Below are positions 45,874 to 53,794 of a stretch of DNA of 62,335 bases, piece after piece. The notes beneath the pieces are model-generated. The model was not told where the DNA came from. It worked only from the letters and a program-made list of their open reading frames with translations, and did not search any database. How positions within the stretch are numbered: the stretch's first letter is position 1; each line of letters opens with the position of its first letter. The position numbers and the translations under genes were made by a program. The DNA comes from an uncultured Lysobacteraceae bacterium. GTDB lineage: Bacteria > Pseudomonadota > Gammaproteobacteria > Xanthomonadales > Xanthomonadaceae. The DNA is taken from positions 1 to 62,335 of the forward strand of contig CAMLLG010000017.1 of NCBI GenBank assembly GCA_946480825.1, read 5' to 3'.

Positions 45874-45978
45874 GGGCAGATCGCACCGGGAAACAGCGGA
45901 CATTGTGCCGCATCCGGGCGCCCGGGCGCCGCGTATTCGTCTCATCGCATGAGACGCACGCAGTGAGACAATGCCGCC

Positions 45979-47238
45979 ATGGAGCTGATCCGCAAACTCT
46001 CGATCCTGGCCGATGCGGCCAAGTACGACGCCTCCTGCGCCTCCAGCGGCGCCGGCGGCCGCAACTCGCTAAAGTCCGGCGGCATCGGCAGCACCGAAGG
46101 CATGGGCATCTGCCATTCCTACACGCCCGATGGCCGCTGCGTGTCGCTGCTGAAGATCCTGCTCACCAACTTCTGCATCTACGACTGCGCCTACTGCGTG
46201 AACCGCATCAGCAGCAACGTGCCGCGCGCGCGCTTCGCCACCGACGAAGTGGTGCGCCTGACCTTGGATTTCTACAAGCGCAACTACATCGAAGGCCTGT
46301 TCCTCTCCAGCGGCATCATCCGCAGCGGCGACTACACGATGGAGCAGATGGTGGAAGTCGCGCGCAGCCTGCGCGAGGATCATCGCTTCGCCGGCTACAT
46401 CCACCTCAAGACCATTCCCGAAGCGTCGCCGGAACTGCTCGCGCTGGCCGGCCGTTACGCCGACCGCCTCAGCATCAACGTCGAATTGCCGACCGAAGCC
46501 GGGCTGAAGAAACTGGCGCCGGAGAAGACTCTGCCCGGCATCCGCGCCGCGATGGGCGAAGTGCGCTGGCGCATCGACGAGAATCTCGAAGCCCGCAAAC
46601 CGAAGACCGCGCCGAAACGCAGCAAGCCGCCGCGCTTCGCGCCCGCCGGACAGAGCACGCAGATGATCGTCGGCGCCGACGATGCCGACGACCGCAGCAT
46701 CCTGCGCACGTCGCACGGGCTGTACAACGATTTCCGCATGCGCCGCGTGTACTACTCCGGCTTCAGCCCGATCCAGGACGCCTCGTCGATCCTGCCGGTG
46801 AAGGCGCCGCCGCTGCTGCGCGAGCACCGCCTGTATCAGGCCGACTGGCTGCTGCGCTTCTACGAATTCGGCGTCGACGAAATCGCGCCGGATGCGGCGC
46901 ACGGCGGCAGCGGCATGCTCGATCTCGACATCGATCCGAAACTCGCCTGGGCATTGCGCCATCCCGAACTGTTTCCGGTGAATCTCAACCGCGCCCCGCG
47001 CGAACGTCTGCTGCGCGTGCCGGGGCTGGGCACGCGCAACGTCGATCGCATCCTGATCGCGCGCCGCCACGGCGTACTGCGGATCGCCGATCTCGCACGT
47101 TTGCGCGCACCGATGCAGAAAGTGCTGCCGTTCGTGCAGCTCGCGGATCACCACCCGCGCAAACGCCTCGACGACCCCGCCACGCTGCGCGCGCAGCTGG
47201 CGCCGAAACCGCGGCAGCAGGATCTGTTCGCCGCATGA
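45979..47238 (+). CDS. radical SAM DNA-modification/repair protein (TIGR03916 type)
   Basis: 419 residues from ATG 45979. The radical SAM cluster motif is CIYDCAYC (CX3CX2C) in the N-terminal third, preceded by ICHSYTPDGRCVSLLKILLTN. Then come FLSSGIIRSGDYTMEQMVEVAR, LKTIPEASPEL and a C-terminal helix-hairpin-helix (NRAPRERLLRVPGLGTRNVDRIL) that probably binds DNA. This family is always paired with a DUF4130 protein, here directly downstream with an ATGA overlap. Predicted to modify or repair DNA; the reaction is unknown. Confidence 0.85.
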   Translation: MELIRKLSILADAAKYDASCASSGAGGRNSLKSGGIGSTEGMGICHSYTPDGRCVSLLKILLTNFCIYDCAYCVNRISSNVPRARFATDEVVRLTLDFYKRNYIEGLFLSSGIIRSGDYTMEQMVEVARSLREDHRFAGYIHLKTIPEASPELLALAGRYADRLSINVELPTEAGLKKLAPEKTLPGIRAAMGEVRWRIDENLEARKPKTAPKRSKPPRFAPAGQSTQMIVGADDADDRSILRTSHGLYNDFRMRRVYYSGFSPIQDASSILPVKAPPLLREHRLYQADWLLRFYEFGVDEIAPDAAHGGSGMLDLDIDPKLAWALRHPELFPVNLNRAPRERLLRVPGLGTRNVDRILIARRHGVLRIADLARLRAPMQKVLPFVQLADHHPRKRLDDPATLRAQLAPKPRQQDLFAA

Positions 47239-48074
47239 GCCGATATCGCGCCCGCATCGATCCTCCGTGGGATCTCGCCGCCTGGCGTGCGGCGGCGCGC
47301 GCCGCGCTGCGCGCGGACCTGCGGCCCGAAGACATCGACTGGGACGGCGACAGCGGAGCAGGCTACACCCAGGCCAGCCTGCTCGCCGCGCCCGACCTCG
47401 CCACCGTCGAACCGCTGCGCGCCGCGCCGCAGGTGCCGGCCGCGCTGTTCGAACTCGCCGACAGCGTGCTCTGCCATCGCGACCCGCAGCGCCACGCCCT
47501 GCTGTACCGCATCGCCTGGCGGATCGCGCAGGGCGAAAAACATCTGCTCGGCCGCGTCACCGATGCCGACGTGCGCCGCGCGTCCGAACTGGCCAAGGCC
47601 GTCGGCCGCGACAGCCACAAGATGAAAGCCTTCGTCCGGTTCCGCGAAATCCCGGGCGAAACCGATGCTTTCATCGCCTGGTTCGAACCAGAGCATCACA
47701 TCGTCGATCGCGTCGCCCCGTTCTTCGCCCGCCGCTTCGCCGGCATGCGCTGGGCGATCCTCACCCCGTATCGCAGCGTCGCCTGGGACGGCGCCGCGCT
47801 CGGCTTCGGACCCGGCGCACAGCGCAGCGACGCCCCCGACGACGACACCCGCGAAGACCTGTGGCGCACCTACTACGCCCACATCTTCAACCCCGCGCGC
47901 CTCAACCCGCGGATGATGCGCCAGGAAATGCCGCAGAAATACTGGAAGCATCTGCCCGAAGCGCATCTCCTTCCCGACCTCATCCGCACCGCAGGCGAAC
48001 GCGTCCGCGACATGCAGGAACGCGAAGCGCAGGCGCCGAGGCGGAAGATCCGGCCAAGGGCAGAGCGCCCGTGA
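47235..48074 (+). CDS. DUF4130 / TIGR03915 DNA-metabolism protein
   Basis: 279 residues from ATG 47235, overlapping the preceding stop. The DUF4130 pattern is clear: VRRASELAKAVGRDSHKMKAFVRFREIPGETDAFIAWFEPEHHIVDRVAPFFARRFAGMRWAILTPYRSVAWDG, followed by a P-D-D-D-T-R-E-DLWRTYYAHIFNPARLNPRMMRQEMPQKYWKHLPEA end. In many bacteria this domain is fused to a UdgX-type uracil-DNA glycosylase; here it stands alone. A basic C-terminal tail (RRKIRPRAERP) suggests nucleic acid binding. Confidence 0.82.
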   Translation: MSRYRARIDPPWDLAAWRAAARAALRADLRPEDIDWDGDSGAGYTQASLLAAPDLATVEPLRAAPQVPAALFELADSVLCHRDPQRHALLYRIAWRIAQGEKHLLGRVTDADVRRASELAKAVGRDSHKMKAFVRFREIPGETDAFIAWFEPEHHIVDRVAPFFARRFAGMRWAILTPYRSVAWDGAALGFGPGAQRSDAPDDDTREDLWRTYYAHIFNPARLNPRMMRQEMPQKYWKHLPEAHLLPDLIRTAGERVRDMQEREAQAPRRKIRPRAERP

Positions 48075-48112
48075 AGCCTGCTGGGAATCTCCGCGACCCT
48101 GCACGCTCACCG

Positions 48113-48204
48113 GTAGAGCGGCCTTCAGGCCGCTGGGTCGACCATCCCGTGACGATTCGGGGGCCTGCTTTTCAACAGTTGAATGACGGGGCAGCCCGCT
48201 CTAC
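48113..48204. repeat. SMAG-like REP pair (GTAG-headed palindromes)
   Basis: GTAGAGCGGCCTTCAGGCCGCT at 48113-48134 is a hairpin headed by GTAG. A second hairpin in the opposite direction ends in CTAC at 48201-48204 (CCCGCTCTAC). This matches the SMAG family of Stenotrophomonas maltophilia as remembered. Such pairs lie after genes and may affect mRNA stability. Confidence 0.6.
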
Positions 48205-48643
48205 GGGTGCATGCGTCGGAATTGTTGAACAGACGCTTGGAGACGCCGTAGATCGCGATTTACATCACCCCATGAAACCCGTGTCGATCGCATCGCTTCC
48301 CGTAGCGATATGACGGCGAACCCCGGGCTATTCCAATTCCGGCCTCGACATGACATGCGTATCCCCCACGAATCACGGCCAACGACGACCACTATCGCGA
48401 CACGCGAGCCTCCGGCGCAAAAAGGGTCAGGTTGACCTCTTTAGCGAACAGAACGCATTTTTTACCCAAGTTCTGACCCTGATGAATGCCGCCAAGAGCG
48501 CTACCGGCAGCCACAGCGGACCCATACCCGCAGGCGGGCAGCGCGCCATTGCCGACTCCCTTGCGCGGATGGCGCGAATTTTGGACGATGGGTCGGTTTT
48601 TTTGTACACCATCGTTATCCGCACATTGCCCACATAACCTCCA
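48205..48643. other. gene-free stretch before AbiH with imperfect inverted repeat
   Basis: From 48205 to 48643 I see no gene. Around 48419-48480 the ends AAAAAGGGTCAG and CTGACCCT form an imperfect inverted repeat with a 50-base loop, a pattern recalled from the borders of RAYT/REP-associated or MITE-like elements. GC falls from here into AbiH, marking the left edge of an accessory segment. Confidence 0.35.
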
Positions 48644-49501
48644 ATGAACACGCTGTACATCATCGGAAACGGATTTGATCTCTGGCACGGCCTACCAACG
48701 GACTATGGAAGTTTCTATGCGTATGCAAAGGACATGCTTGATGAAATGGAGGCGTACTACATAAGTGGAAGCCACCTGGATAGGCCATGGCACAACTTTG
48801 AAATCTGTTTAGGCACCTATGATTGGCAGCTCTTCTATGACGCATACAACAACATTGATGTCATGTCTGAAGATTTCAGGCCAAGTCAAGCATATGGTCT
48901 AGAGGATGAGCTAACTGCGGAGTCAGAAAGTCACGTCGAATCGGTTAGAAGCCTCTTCTTTGAGTGGATTTCCGAAATAGATGTTTCTGTCGCTAGCGCA
49001 AAATTTCAGTTCAATCAGGGCGCAAGCTTCCTGACCTTCAACTATACGGATACACTCCAGTCTGTATATGGGATTCCGAAAAGCCAAGTTCTTCACATTC
49101 ACGGCAGCGCAACGGCATACGATGATCTCGTATTCGGTCATGGCGAGACCATGGCGGAAGAGCCAGAAATAGACGAGAAAGGGAATAGCAATAGAACAAT
49201 TTTCACGGATGCTCAAGGTGCTGCAAAGTATCCGTTCTACGCATTCCAGAAACCGGTGCACGAGATACTTAAGAAGCATCAGGTCTTTTTTTCGTCCCTT
49301 ACGAGAGTCTCTGAGATTGTAGTAATTGGGCACTCTCTCAGCGATGTAGATCTGGTTTATTTTATTGAGATATCTCAGCACGCCAAAGGAAGTCGCTGGG
49401 TTTTCTATTGCTATAAGGAATCGGACGCTGAACACTATGTGCGCCAATTGGGCAGGTGTGGTGTACCGTCAAATTTAATTGAGATTCGCGCGTACCCATA
49501 A
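48644..49501 (+). CDS. AbiH-family abortive phage infection protein
   Basis: 285 residues from ATG 48644. It starts MNTLYIIGNGFDLWHGLPTDYGSF, the AbiH opening (IxGNGFDLxHGLxTxYxxF), and later contains FLTFNYTDTLQSVYG, VLHIHGS and a VVIGHSLSDVDLVYF segment, all typical of AbiH, a protein that aborts phage growth in lactococci and is widespread. Its base composition is far AT-richer than the flanks, indicating horizontal origin. The mechanism is unknown. It is flanked by REP-type palindromes. Confidence 0.88.
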   Translation: MNTLYIIGNGFDLWHGLPTDYGSFYAYAKDMLDEMEAYYISGSHLDRPWHNFEICLGTYDWQLFYDAYNNIDVMSEDFRPSQAYGLEDELTAESESHVESVRSLFFEWISEIDVSVASAKFQFNQGASFLTFNYTDTLQSVYGIPKSQVLHIHGSATAYDDLVFGHGETMAEEPEIDEKGNSNRTIFTDAQGAAKYPFYAFQKPVHEILKKHQVFFSSLTRVSEIVVIGHSLSDVDLVYFIEISQHAKGSRWVFYCYKESDAEHYVRQLGRCGVPSNLIEIRAYP

Positions 49502-49505
49502 GCAA

Positions 49506-49597
49506 GTAGCCCGGGTAAGGCCGAAGGCCGCACCCGGGAATACTGAGAGTACGGCGATCGTTATCCCGGGTGCGCGCCTTGCGCGTACCCGGGCTAC
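49506..49597. repeat. REP pair after AbiH
   Basis: GTAGCCCGGGTAAGGCCGAAGG (49506 on) and its opposite ending TACCCGGGCTAC at 49597 form a divergent pair of palindromes with inner CCCGGG repeats. This is a typical REP/BIME dimer, separating AbiH from the cassette cluster. Confidence 0.6.
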
Positions 49598-49624
49598 GAG
49601 ACCATGGTAGTGAGGCGTCGCAAC

Positions 49625-50053
49625 ATGCAACTTTGGCAACGCGCACTCCTTTCGCTGCTGGTGGTGTTCGCCAGCATCCTCTCTGTGCTAGGCATTATTT
49701 ACGTTGTTGGCTTGGCCAGAGTTCATGGCAGGCCTGTCCCAGCAGACCCATCCCAATACAGTTCTGAGGCTATTTCTGCAGCCTGGATGCGTTGCCGCGA
49801 GCAAATCCCGATCGCTGTCCATGCCAGCAATCCTTGGAGTTTCGCCTACAAGCTCATGTTTGCAGATCCGCTTGAGGCAACTCCAGGTGAGCGTGCCTCA
49901 TGGCGTATCGCCAGCACTCACAACTCAAGGCACCGTAGTGGCGATATGTTGTGGTGGCATACATCCGGTGCGGCGCTCAGCATTTGGATCACTCGGCATT
50001 GGTCTGCCGAGCAGATCGGCGCCACTTTAGTGCGAGACAACCTGTGCAAGTGA
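49625..50053 (+). CDS. membrane-anchored hypothetical protein
   Basis: 142 residues from ATG 49625 with GAGG upstream (an ATG at 49604 would add seven). A single N-terminal hydrophobic segment (ALLSLLVVFASILSVLGIIYVVGLA) anchors a periplasmic domain with AWMRCREQIP, WSFAYKL, WRIASTHNSRHRSGDMLWWHTSG and LSIWITRHWSAEQIGATLVRDNLCK. This end resembles proteins of conserved unknown function. Its stop codon TGA at 50051 is followed one base later by attC1, the position of a gene in an integron cassette. Confidence 0.6.
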   Translation: MQLWQRALLSLLVVFASILSVLGIIYVVGLARVHGRPVPADPSQYSSEAISAAWMRCREQIPIAVHASNPWSFAYKLMFADPLEATPGERASWRIASTHNSRHRSGDMLWWHTSGAALSIWITRHWSAEQIGATLVRDNLCK

Positions 50054-50054
50054 C

Positions 50055-50163
50055 GCCTAACAATTCGCTCAAGCCGACCCCGCATCGTGGCGTCGATCGC
50101 GTGCCTGCGCTACGCTGGCACGCGACTGCTGCGCTGCGGGGCGGTTCAACTCAGGCGTTGGAG
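50055..50163 (+). other. integron attC site 1
   Basis: R'' box GCCTAAC at 50055-50061, followed by AATTCGCTCAAGCCGACC, a long palindromic spacer and near the end GGCGGTTCAACTCAGGCGTTGGAG with the R' core GTTGGAG at 50157-50163. The order and sequence match the attC of the aadA family remembered as AACAATTCGTTCAAGCCGACG...CGGCTTAACTCAAGCGTTAG. R' deviates in its last base only. Confidence 0.75.
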
Positions 50164-50169
50164 CACGAC

Positions 50170-50460
50170 ATGCAGATGAGTCGCTCATTCCAGATCCTTG
50201 CCCGCTGGTTCGTGGTTGGCGTGATTTTCATCGGTCTCACTTTTGGGCTGAATCCTATGCCCGGCCTCGCCCTTCTCATGCTGCTGGTGGGCGCCTGCAT
50301 GATCGTTGTCGCCCCAGCCATCCACATACTGCTGGCCAAACGACAGCAGCGGTCAGGGTCCGAGCCCGCCAGTGCGGGAACCGTCTTTCTTGTCTCCGCC
50401 GGGGCAATCCTGGCGCTGATCATTCTTCTGGGCGCCACCGGCTTTTTCCATTTTACCTAG
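50170..50460 (+). CDS. small two-helix membrane protein (cassette)
   Basis: 96 residues from ATG 50170, with TTGGAG six bases upstream that lies inside the R' box of attC1, so integration provided the ribosome site. Two to three hydrophobic segments (ILARWFVVGVIFIGLTFGL, GLALLMLLVGACMIVVAPAIHILLA, GTVFLVSAGAILALIILLGATGFFHF) and a basic loop. No family recognised. First gene of the cassette ended by attC2. Confidence 0.6.
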   Translation: MQMSRSFQILARWFVVGVIFIGLTFGLNPMPGLALLMLLVGACMIVVAPAIHILLAKRQQRSGSEPASAGTVFLVSAGAILALIILLGATGFFHFT

Positions 50461-50545
50461 CCATGTCCGGGTCGCACTCCAAGAGCCTGTCCCAAGAGCA
50501 GCGTCGCCGCACGCCGCTACCGTTGAACATCGGCACGAGGTATCA

Positions 50546-50971
50546 ATGACAGCGATGCTGTTGCTTGAAGATGGGCGAGTGCTCCATCGATCCAATCTTG
50601 GCTATTGCGGCATGCTGCAATTGATTGCTGATGAGATTTCCGACTCTCATGTCAGGCTTCGCATATGGCTGGCAGATATGGCAGACAGAACGCCGCCTTT
50701 CTGTGAGTTCGACCTCCGAGGATTGACCGACGACCATCGACAAGAATTCTGGGCGGCCGGTGATCGTGCACTCTCGAAACTGGTGGCTCGATACGGCTCC
50801 AAATCGGCTTGGCCCGACAAGATGTACGCCGGGGAGAGCCTTTCTCACCTGATGAAAATGCATAGAAGCATTCTGGCTGGCGATCCGCCATCGATGCTCA
50901 ACGATCTTGAGGAGCCCGTGGATTTCAGAGGCATCGTTGAAGATATCGACGAATTGTGGCTCGTGGATTGA
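50546..50971 (+). CDS. hypothetical protein (cassette)
   Basis: 141 residues from ATG 50546 with GAGG six bases upstream. Soluble, with a strand-rich N-terminal MTAMLLLEDGRVLHRSNLGYCGML, ADRTPPFCEFDLRGLTDDHRQEFW and helical C-terminus with many acidic residues (EPVDFRGIVEDIDELWLVD), reminiscent of small immunity proteins. Unknown family. Its stop TGA directly precedes attC2 at 50973. Confidence 0.55.
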   Translation: MTAMLLLEDGRVLHRSNLGYCGMLQLIADEISDSHVRLRIWLADMADRTPPFCEFDLRGLTDDHRQEFWAAGDRALSKLVARYGSKSAWPDKMYAGESLSHLMKMHRSILAGDPPSMLNDLEEPVDFRGIVEDIDELWLVD

Positions 50972-50972
50972 C

Positions 50973-51086
50973 GCCCAACAATATCGTTCAATCCGACCAC
51001 GCATGATTGCGTTGGCGACATTTCCGCTGCTACGCTCGCACGTGTCCGCCACTCCGCCATGGGACGGCATAATTCAGGCGCCAGAC
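50973..51086 (+). other. integron attC site 2
   Basis: R'' GCCCAAC at 50973-50979, then AATATCGTTCAATCCGACC, a palindromic middle and GGCATAATTCAGGCGCCAGAC at the end. The R' core reads GCCAGAC at 51080-51086, its GTT altered to GCC, so it may no longer recombine. Confidence 0.65.
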
Positions 51087-51092
51087 GACCAT

Positions 51093-51611
51093 ATGACCAC
51101 CAAGCCCCTCGACAGATTGATGTTTGCCCAAGGGGGCGTTTGCTTCTTTTGCGACATGCCGCTTCCAAAAGCGGACGCCAGTGTCGAGCATCTCGTGCCT
51201 TCCTCACGAGCCGGCAGCAACAATGACGACAATTGCGTTGCCTGCTGCAAGGCAGTCAACGCACTCTTTGGCAGCATGTCTCTCAAAGAGAAAATTCGCG
51301 TCGTACTGAATCAGAAAGGAAAGTTCCTTTGCCCGAATGGCAACGGCTCCATGAAGACGGCCTCGGTCGCTCCAGTCGAAACTGCTCCCGCTCCGCAAAA
51401 GATGGACAACTACGCAGTCGTTCTTGCAGATCTCAAGAAACGAGGCGCATCACGTCCGAGGAAAATCGAGACGCTGAAAAGCACTATTCGCGCAACCGTC
51501 AAGAACGCAAAGAGCTCCATCACGGAAGCGCAACTGGAGACGCTGATCAAGCACTTGCAGGCAAACGGCAAGATTGTCATTTCCGAAAAAAAGGTTGCGT
51601 ACTCGCTATGA
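51093..51611 (+). CDS. HNH endonuclease-domain protein (cassette)
   Basis: 172 residues from ATG 51093. An HNH zinc-finger is seen at the N-terminus: CFFCDMPLPKADASVEHLVPSSRAGSNNDDNCVACC, with CxxC pairs and the conserved EHLVP and NxxxVACC. The C-terminal half is a lysine-rich helical region (RRPRKIETLKSTIRATVKNAKSSITEAQLETLIKHLQ), perhaps a DNA-binding module. Possible role in phage defence or genome mobility, typical of integron cassettes. No good ribosome site was found. AT-richer than the flanks. Confidence 0.72.
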   Translation: MTTKPLDRLMFAQGGVCFFCDMPLPKADASVEHLVPSSRAGSNNDDNCVACCKAVNALFGSMSLKEKIRVVLNQKGKFLCPNGNGSMKTASVAPVETAPAPQKMDNYAVVLADLKKRGASRPRKIETLKSTIRATVKNAKSSITEAQLETLIKHLQANGKIVISEKKVAYSL

Positions 51612-51612
51612 T

Positions 51613-51676
51613 TGTCCAGCGATTGATTGAAGCCGAATCGGCTTCTCGGCGCGACGCGACTCAAACGCGAGGTCCG
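51613..51676 (+). other. degenerate attC site 3
   Basis: Begins directly after the HNH stop: TTGTCCAGCGATTGATTGAAGCCGA, a short palindrome around CGGCTTCTCGGC and GACTCAAACGCGAGG at the end. It lines up with the aadA-type attC along its length but both core boxes are altered. Confidence 0.45.
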
Positions 51677-51678
51677 CA

Positions 51679-52002
51679 ATGAATCACGATGCCTGGCTGG
51701 AACTCATGCGGTTTCCACCGGAATGGGTGGCTTGGCACATGATTCCTGAAGCATTGGCCGCCATCCAGCTTGCCGGCTACGAACCGGGACATGAGGATGC
51801 GTCGGAGCATGACCGGCATGGCGCGTTCCAGTGGTGGCTCAAACAACAACCGGCCCCGGAGATACTGGTGCAGTTGGCACGGCTGTCCTGGCTCGATCCG
51901 GATCCGTTGATCGCTCGCCACGTGAGAGACTGCATCGCCCGGCAGTCCGGCGACAACGCGGAAGTGCGGGATGCCCTTGCCACTCCGTACCAGCGGGCCT
52001 GA
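51679..52002 (+). CDS. hypothetical protein (cassette)
   Basis: 107 residues from ATG 51679. A helical protein with many His and Asp (GYEPGHEDASEHDRHGAFQWW) and WLDPDPLIARHVRDCIARQSGD near the C-terminus. No family recognised, no membrane segment. Between attC-like sites 3 and 4, so it fits a one-gene cassette. Confidence 0.5.
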   Translation: MNHDAWLELMRFPPEWVAWHMIPEALAAIQLAGYEPGHEDASEHDRHGAFQWWLKQQPAPEILVQLARLSWLDPDPLIARHVRDCIARQSGDNAEVRDALATPYQRA

Positions 52003-52060
52003 TCACTCATCCGGGCCGACGCCGCTCCGCATCGCGCATCGGCTCATGCCTCAACATCCA
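52000..52060 (+). other. degenerate attC site 4
   Basis: Starts at the stop of the previous gene and continues CATCCGGGCCGACGCCGCTCCGC...GCGCATCGGCTCATGCCTCAAC, which follows the aadA attC (TTCAAGCCGACGCCGCTTCGC...CGGCTTAACTCAAG) closely in the middle and less at the core boxes. Confidence 0.5.
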
Positions 52061-52079
52061 TTGGCAGGAGTGTCGCATC

Positions 52080-52691
52080 GTGAGAATTCCGATCTTTCCG
52101 ATCGCCATCGCCGCTTCATTGATCGCCGGTTGCTCCGACGGCGGCTCCGGTCAATCGCAGGGCAGCACCGTTGCCGCGGAAGCCGCGGCGGCGGCGGATG
52201 CGGCGGAAACCGCCGCTGCGCCAGCGCAGCAACACGGCGGCGCCGGAGTCGGTTGGCCTGCGGGTGAAGCCTGCGCCTTCCTGGAGCCGACGCTGGCGAC
52301 GCGCGGATACAAGCATGATTTCGACGATGAGTATCATTGCTCCTCGCCCTACATGGACATCGGGCCATCGACGCCCCAACTGGCCAACAACCTCGCGTAT
52401 TACGTCACCGGGGGTGCGGAGACGGCGGACACGTTGAAGCTCGTGTTGAACTACAACCAGCCTGCCAACGCCGCTTCTGCGACCGAACAACTGGTTGCGG
52501 CATCGCAACATCTCTCGCTTGAGGCGACCGGCAACGACCTTCCGCCGGCCATCCTTTCGGGGCTCTCGGCGGGGCGACCGATTGTCGAAGTCTCGGAAGG
52601 TTTTCGGCACGAGGTCAAACGAGACGACTGGCCCACCGGACGCGGTTACGAGACCCACTACATCGTTACCCGCTCCGCGGATCGCCGATAA
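52080..52691 (+). CDS. lipoprotein (cassette)
   Basis: 203 residues with a GTG start at 52080, chosen because AGGAG lies nine bases upstream. Lipobox IAASLIAGCSD. An Ala/Gln-rich spacer leads to a domain with Cys-Gly-type segments (GWPAGEACAFLEPTLATRGYKHDFDDEYHCSSPYMDIG), two cysteines that may bond, and a C-terminal WPTGRGYETHYIVTRS. No family recognised. Its stop TAA starts the next attC-like site. Confidence 0.6.
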   Translation: MRIPIFPIAIAASLIAGCSDGGSGQSQGSTVAAEAAAAADAAETAAAPAQQHGGAGVGWPAGEACAFLEPTLATRGYKHDFDDEYHCSSPYMDIGPSTPQLANNLAYYVTGGAETADTLKLVLNYNQPANAASATEQLVAASQHLSLEATGNDLPPAILSGLSAGRPIVEVSEGFRHEVKRDDWPTGRGYETHYIVTRSADRR

Positions 52692-52750
52692 TTCATTCAC
52701 GCCAAGGCCAAAGCCAGATCACTTTCGTGGCGCGGTTCAACGCAATGTGG
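52688..52750 (+). other. degenerate attC site 5
   Basis: GATAATTCATTCACGCCAAGGCC, a short loop and CTTTCGTGGCGCGGTTCAACGCAATG fit the aadA-type attC (AACAATTCGTTCAAGCCGACGCC...TTCGCGGCGCGGCTTAACTCAAGCG). The second half is the better match. The last bases of the lipoprotein gene lie inside it. Confidence 0.5.
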
Positions 52751-52817
52751 CGAATGCACTGCAACTCGTTTTCGTGCCCTCGCGATCGGCTCGTCGCATC
52801 TCTCGAACGGAGACCGC

Positions 52818-53375
52818 ATGGGAATTTTGACCTTCTGTATCAACAGCACCCTAGACGGCTGCATCGACCATGAGGAAGGCATCGCCGACGACGAGACGCA
52901 CGCCTTCTTCACACGGCTCATGGACGAACACGGGGCGATGCTGTGGGGCCGCGTCACCTACGAGATGATGGAAAGCCATTGGCCGCGTGTCGCCCGCGGC
53001 GATGCGGAGGCACCACCGGCGGTGCGCGAGTGGGCGACCACGCTGGAAACGAAGCCGAAATATGTGGTGTCCTCGACACGAAGCGATTTCCCGTGGGCCA
53101 ACAGCCACCGCATCGCCGGCGACCTGCGCGCCGGTGTGCAGAAGCTCAAGGACACCACCCCGGACGGCGTACTCCTCGGCAGCGGCAAGCTGGCGACCGC
53201 GCTGGACCGTTTGGATCTCATCGACGAATACAGATTGCTCGTCCACCCCAGGATCGCCGGACACGGCCCGACGCTGTTCGAACGCGGGCTGCCCGGCACA
53301 CGACGGCTCGCATTGATCTCGGCGCATCCGCTGGAGAACGGCGCGGTCGCCATGCACTACCGGCGCGCACCTTGA
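52818..53375 (+). CDS. dihydrofolate reductase/RibD-C family protein
   Basis: 185 residues from ATG 52818. Pattern of the RibD C-terminal/DHFR-like family: ILTFCINSTLDGCID, MLWGRVTYEMMESHWP, EWATTLETKPKYVVSSTRSDF, GVLLGSGKLATALDRLDLIDEYRLLVHPRIAGHGPTLFE. These NAD(P)H-binding proteins reduce unknown small molecules; they often sit in accessory regions. Here it is followed by an attC-like sequence, and so may be a cassette gene. Confidence 0.8.
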   Translation: MGILTFCINSTLDGCIDHEEGIADDETHAFFTRLMDEHGAMLWGRVTYEMMESHWPRVARGDAEAPPAVREWATTLETKPKYVVSSTRSDFPWANSHRIAGDLRAGVQKLKDTTPDGVLLGSGKLATALDRLDLIDEYRLLVHPRIAGHGPTLFERGLPGTRRLALISAHPLENGAVAMHYRRAP

Positions 53376-53794
53376 TCTGGGGAAAGGTCATGTCGCATCA
53401 CGACGCGCTCCGTGCGACGCCGCTTCGCGACGCGACTTGATCCGGAACTCGGGCGACCGTCGATGGGGATATCGATGCACGAATTCCGGTAGACACCGGC
53501 CGAGAGCAGGCGAGTCCTCGAAAGCCTCTGTTCGGGTGACCCGGCGGCGATGCGTTCCGTTCTGCGCTGTCTCCCGGCGCTCCGCGGGTGGCGACCTTCG
53601 CCGCATCCAACCACTTCGAGGCAATAACGATTTACCATCGCAGGCATGGCCGCAAGCCATTCGTGACGACGGATGCCCGGGACTGGATGTTTGCCTTGAA
53701 ACCTGGACTGCGCCTCGGCTCGATTCGGCCCGCCGCCGCGCGCGGCGCAACCCGGACATCAACCAATGCACGCGACTTCGGATCACGGGGAAAC
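53376..53794. other. gene-free stretch with degenerate attC site 6
   Basis: 419 bases without a convincing gene. Around 53411-53450 the sequence GCGACGCCGCTTCGCGACGCG, then ACTTGATCC, resembles the middle and left side of an aadA-type attC. The rest, up to the next gene, appears to be decayed cassette material. Confidence 0.35.

Noticed and set aside
48350..48637. Short plus-strand frame before AbiH
   Set aside because: No ribosome site, low-complexity mixture spanning an inverted repeat; more likely non-coding.
53588..53794. Upstream extension of the 53795 membrane protein
   Set aside because: The extension is Arg/Ala-rich with no pattern, and a GGGGAA ribosome site supports the internal start.
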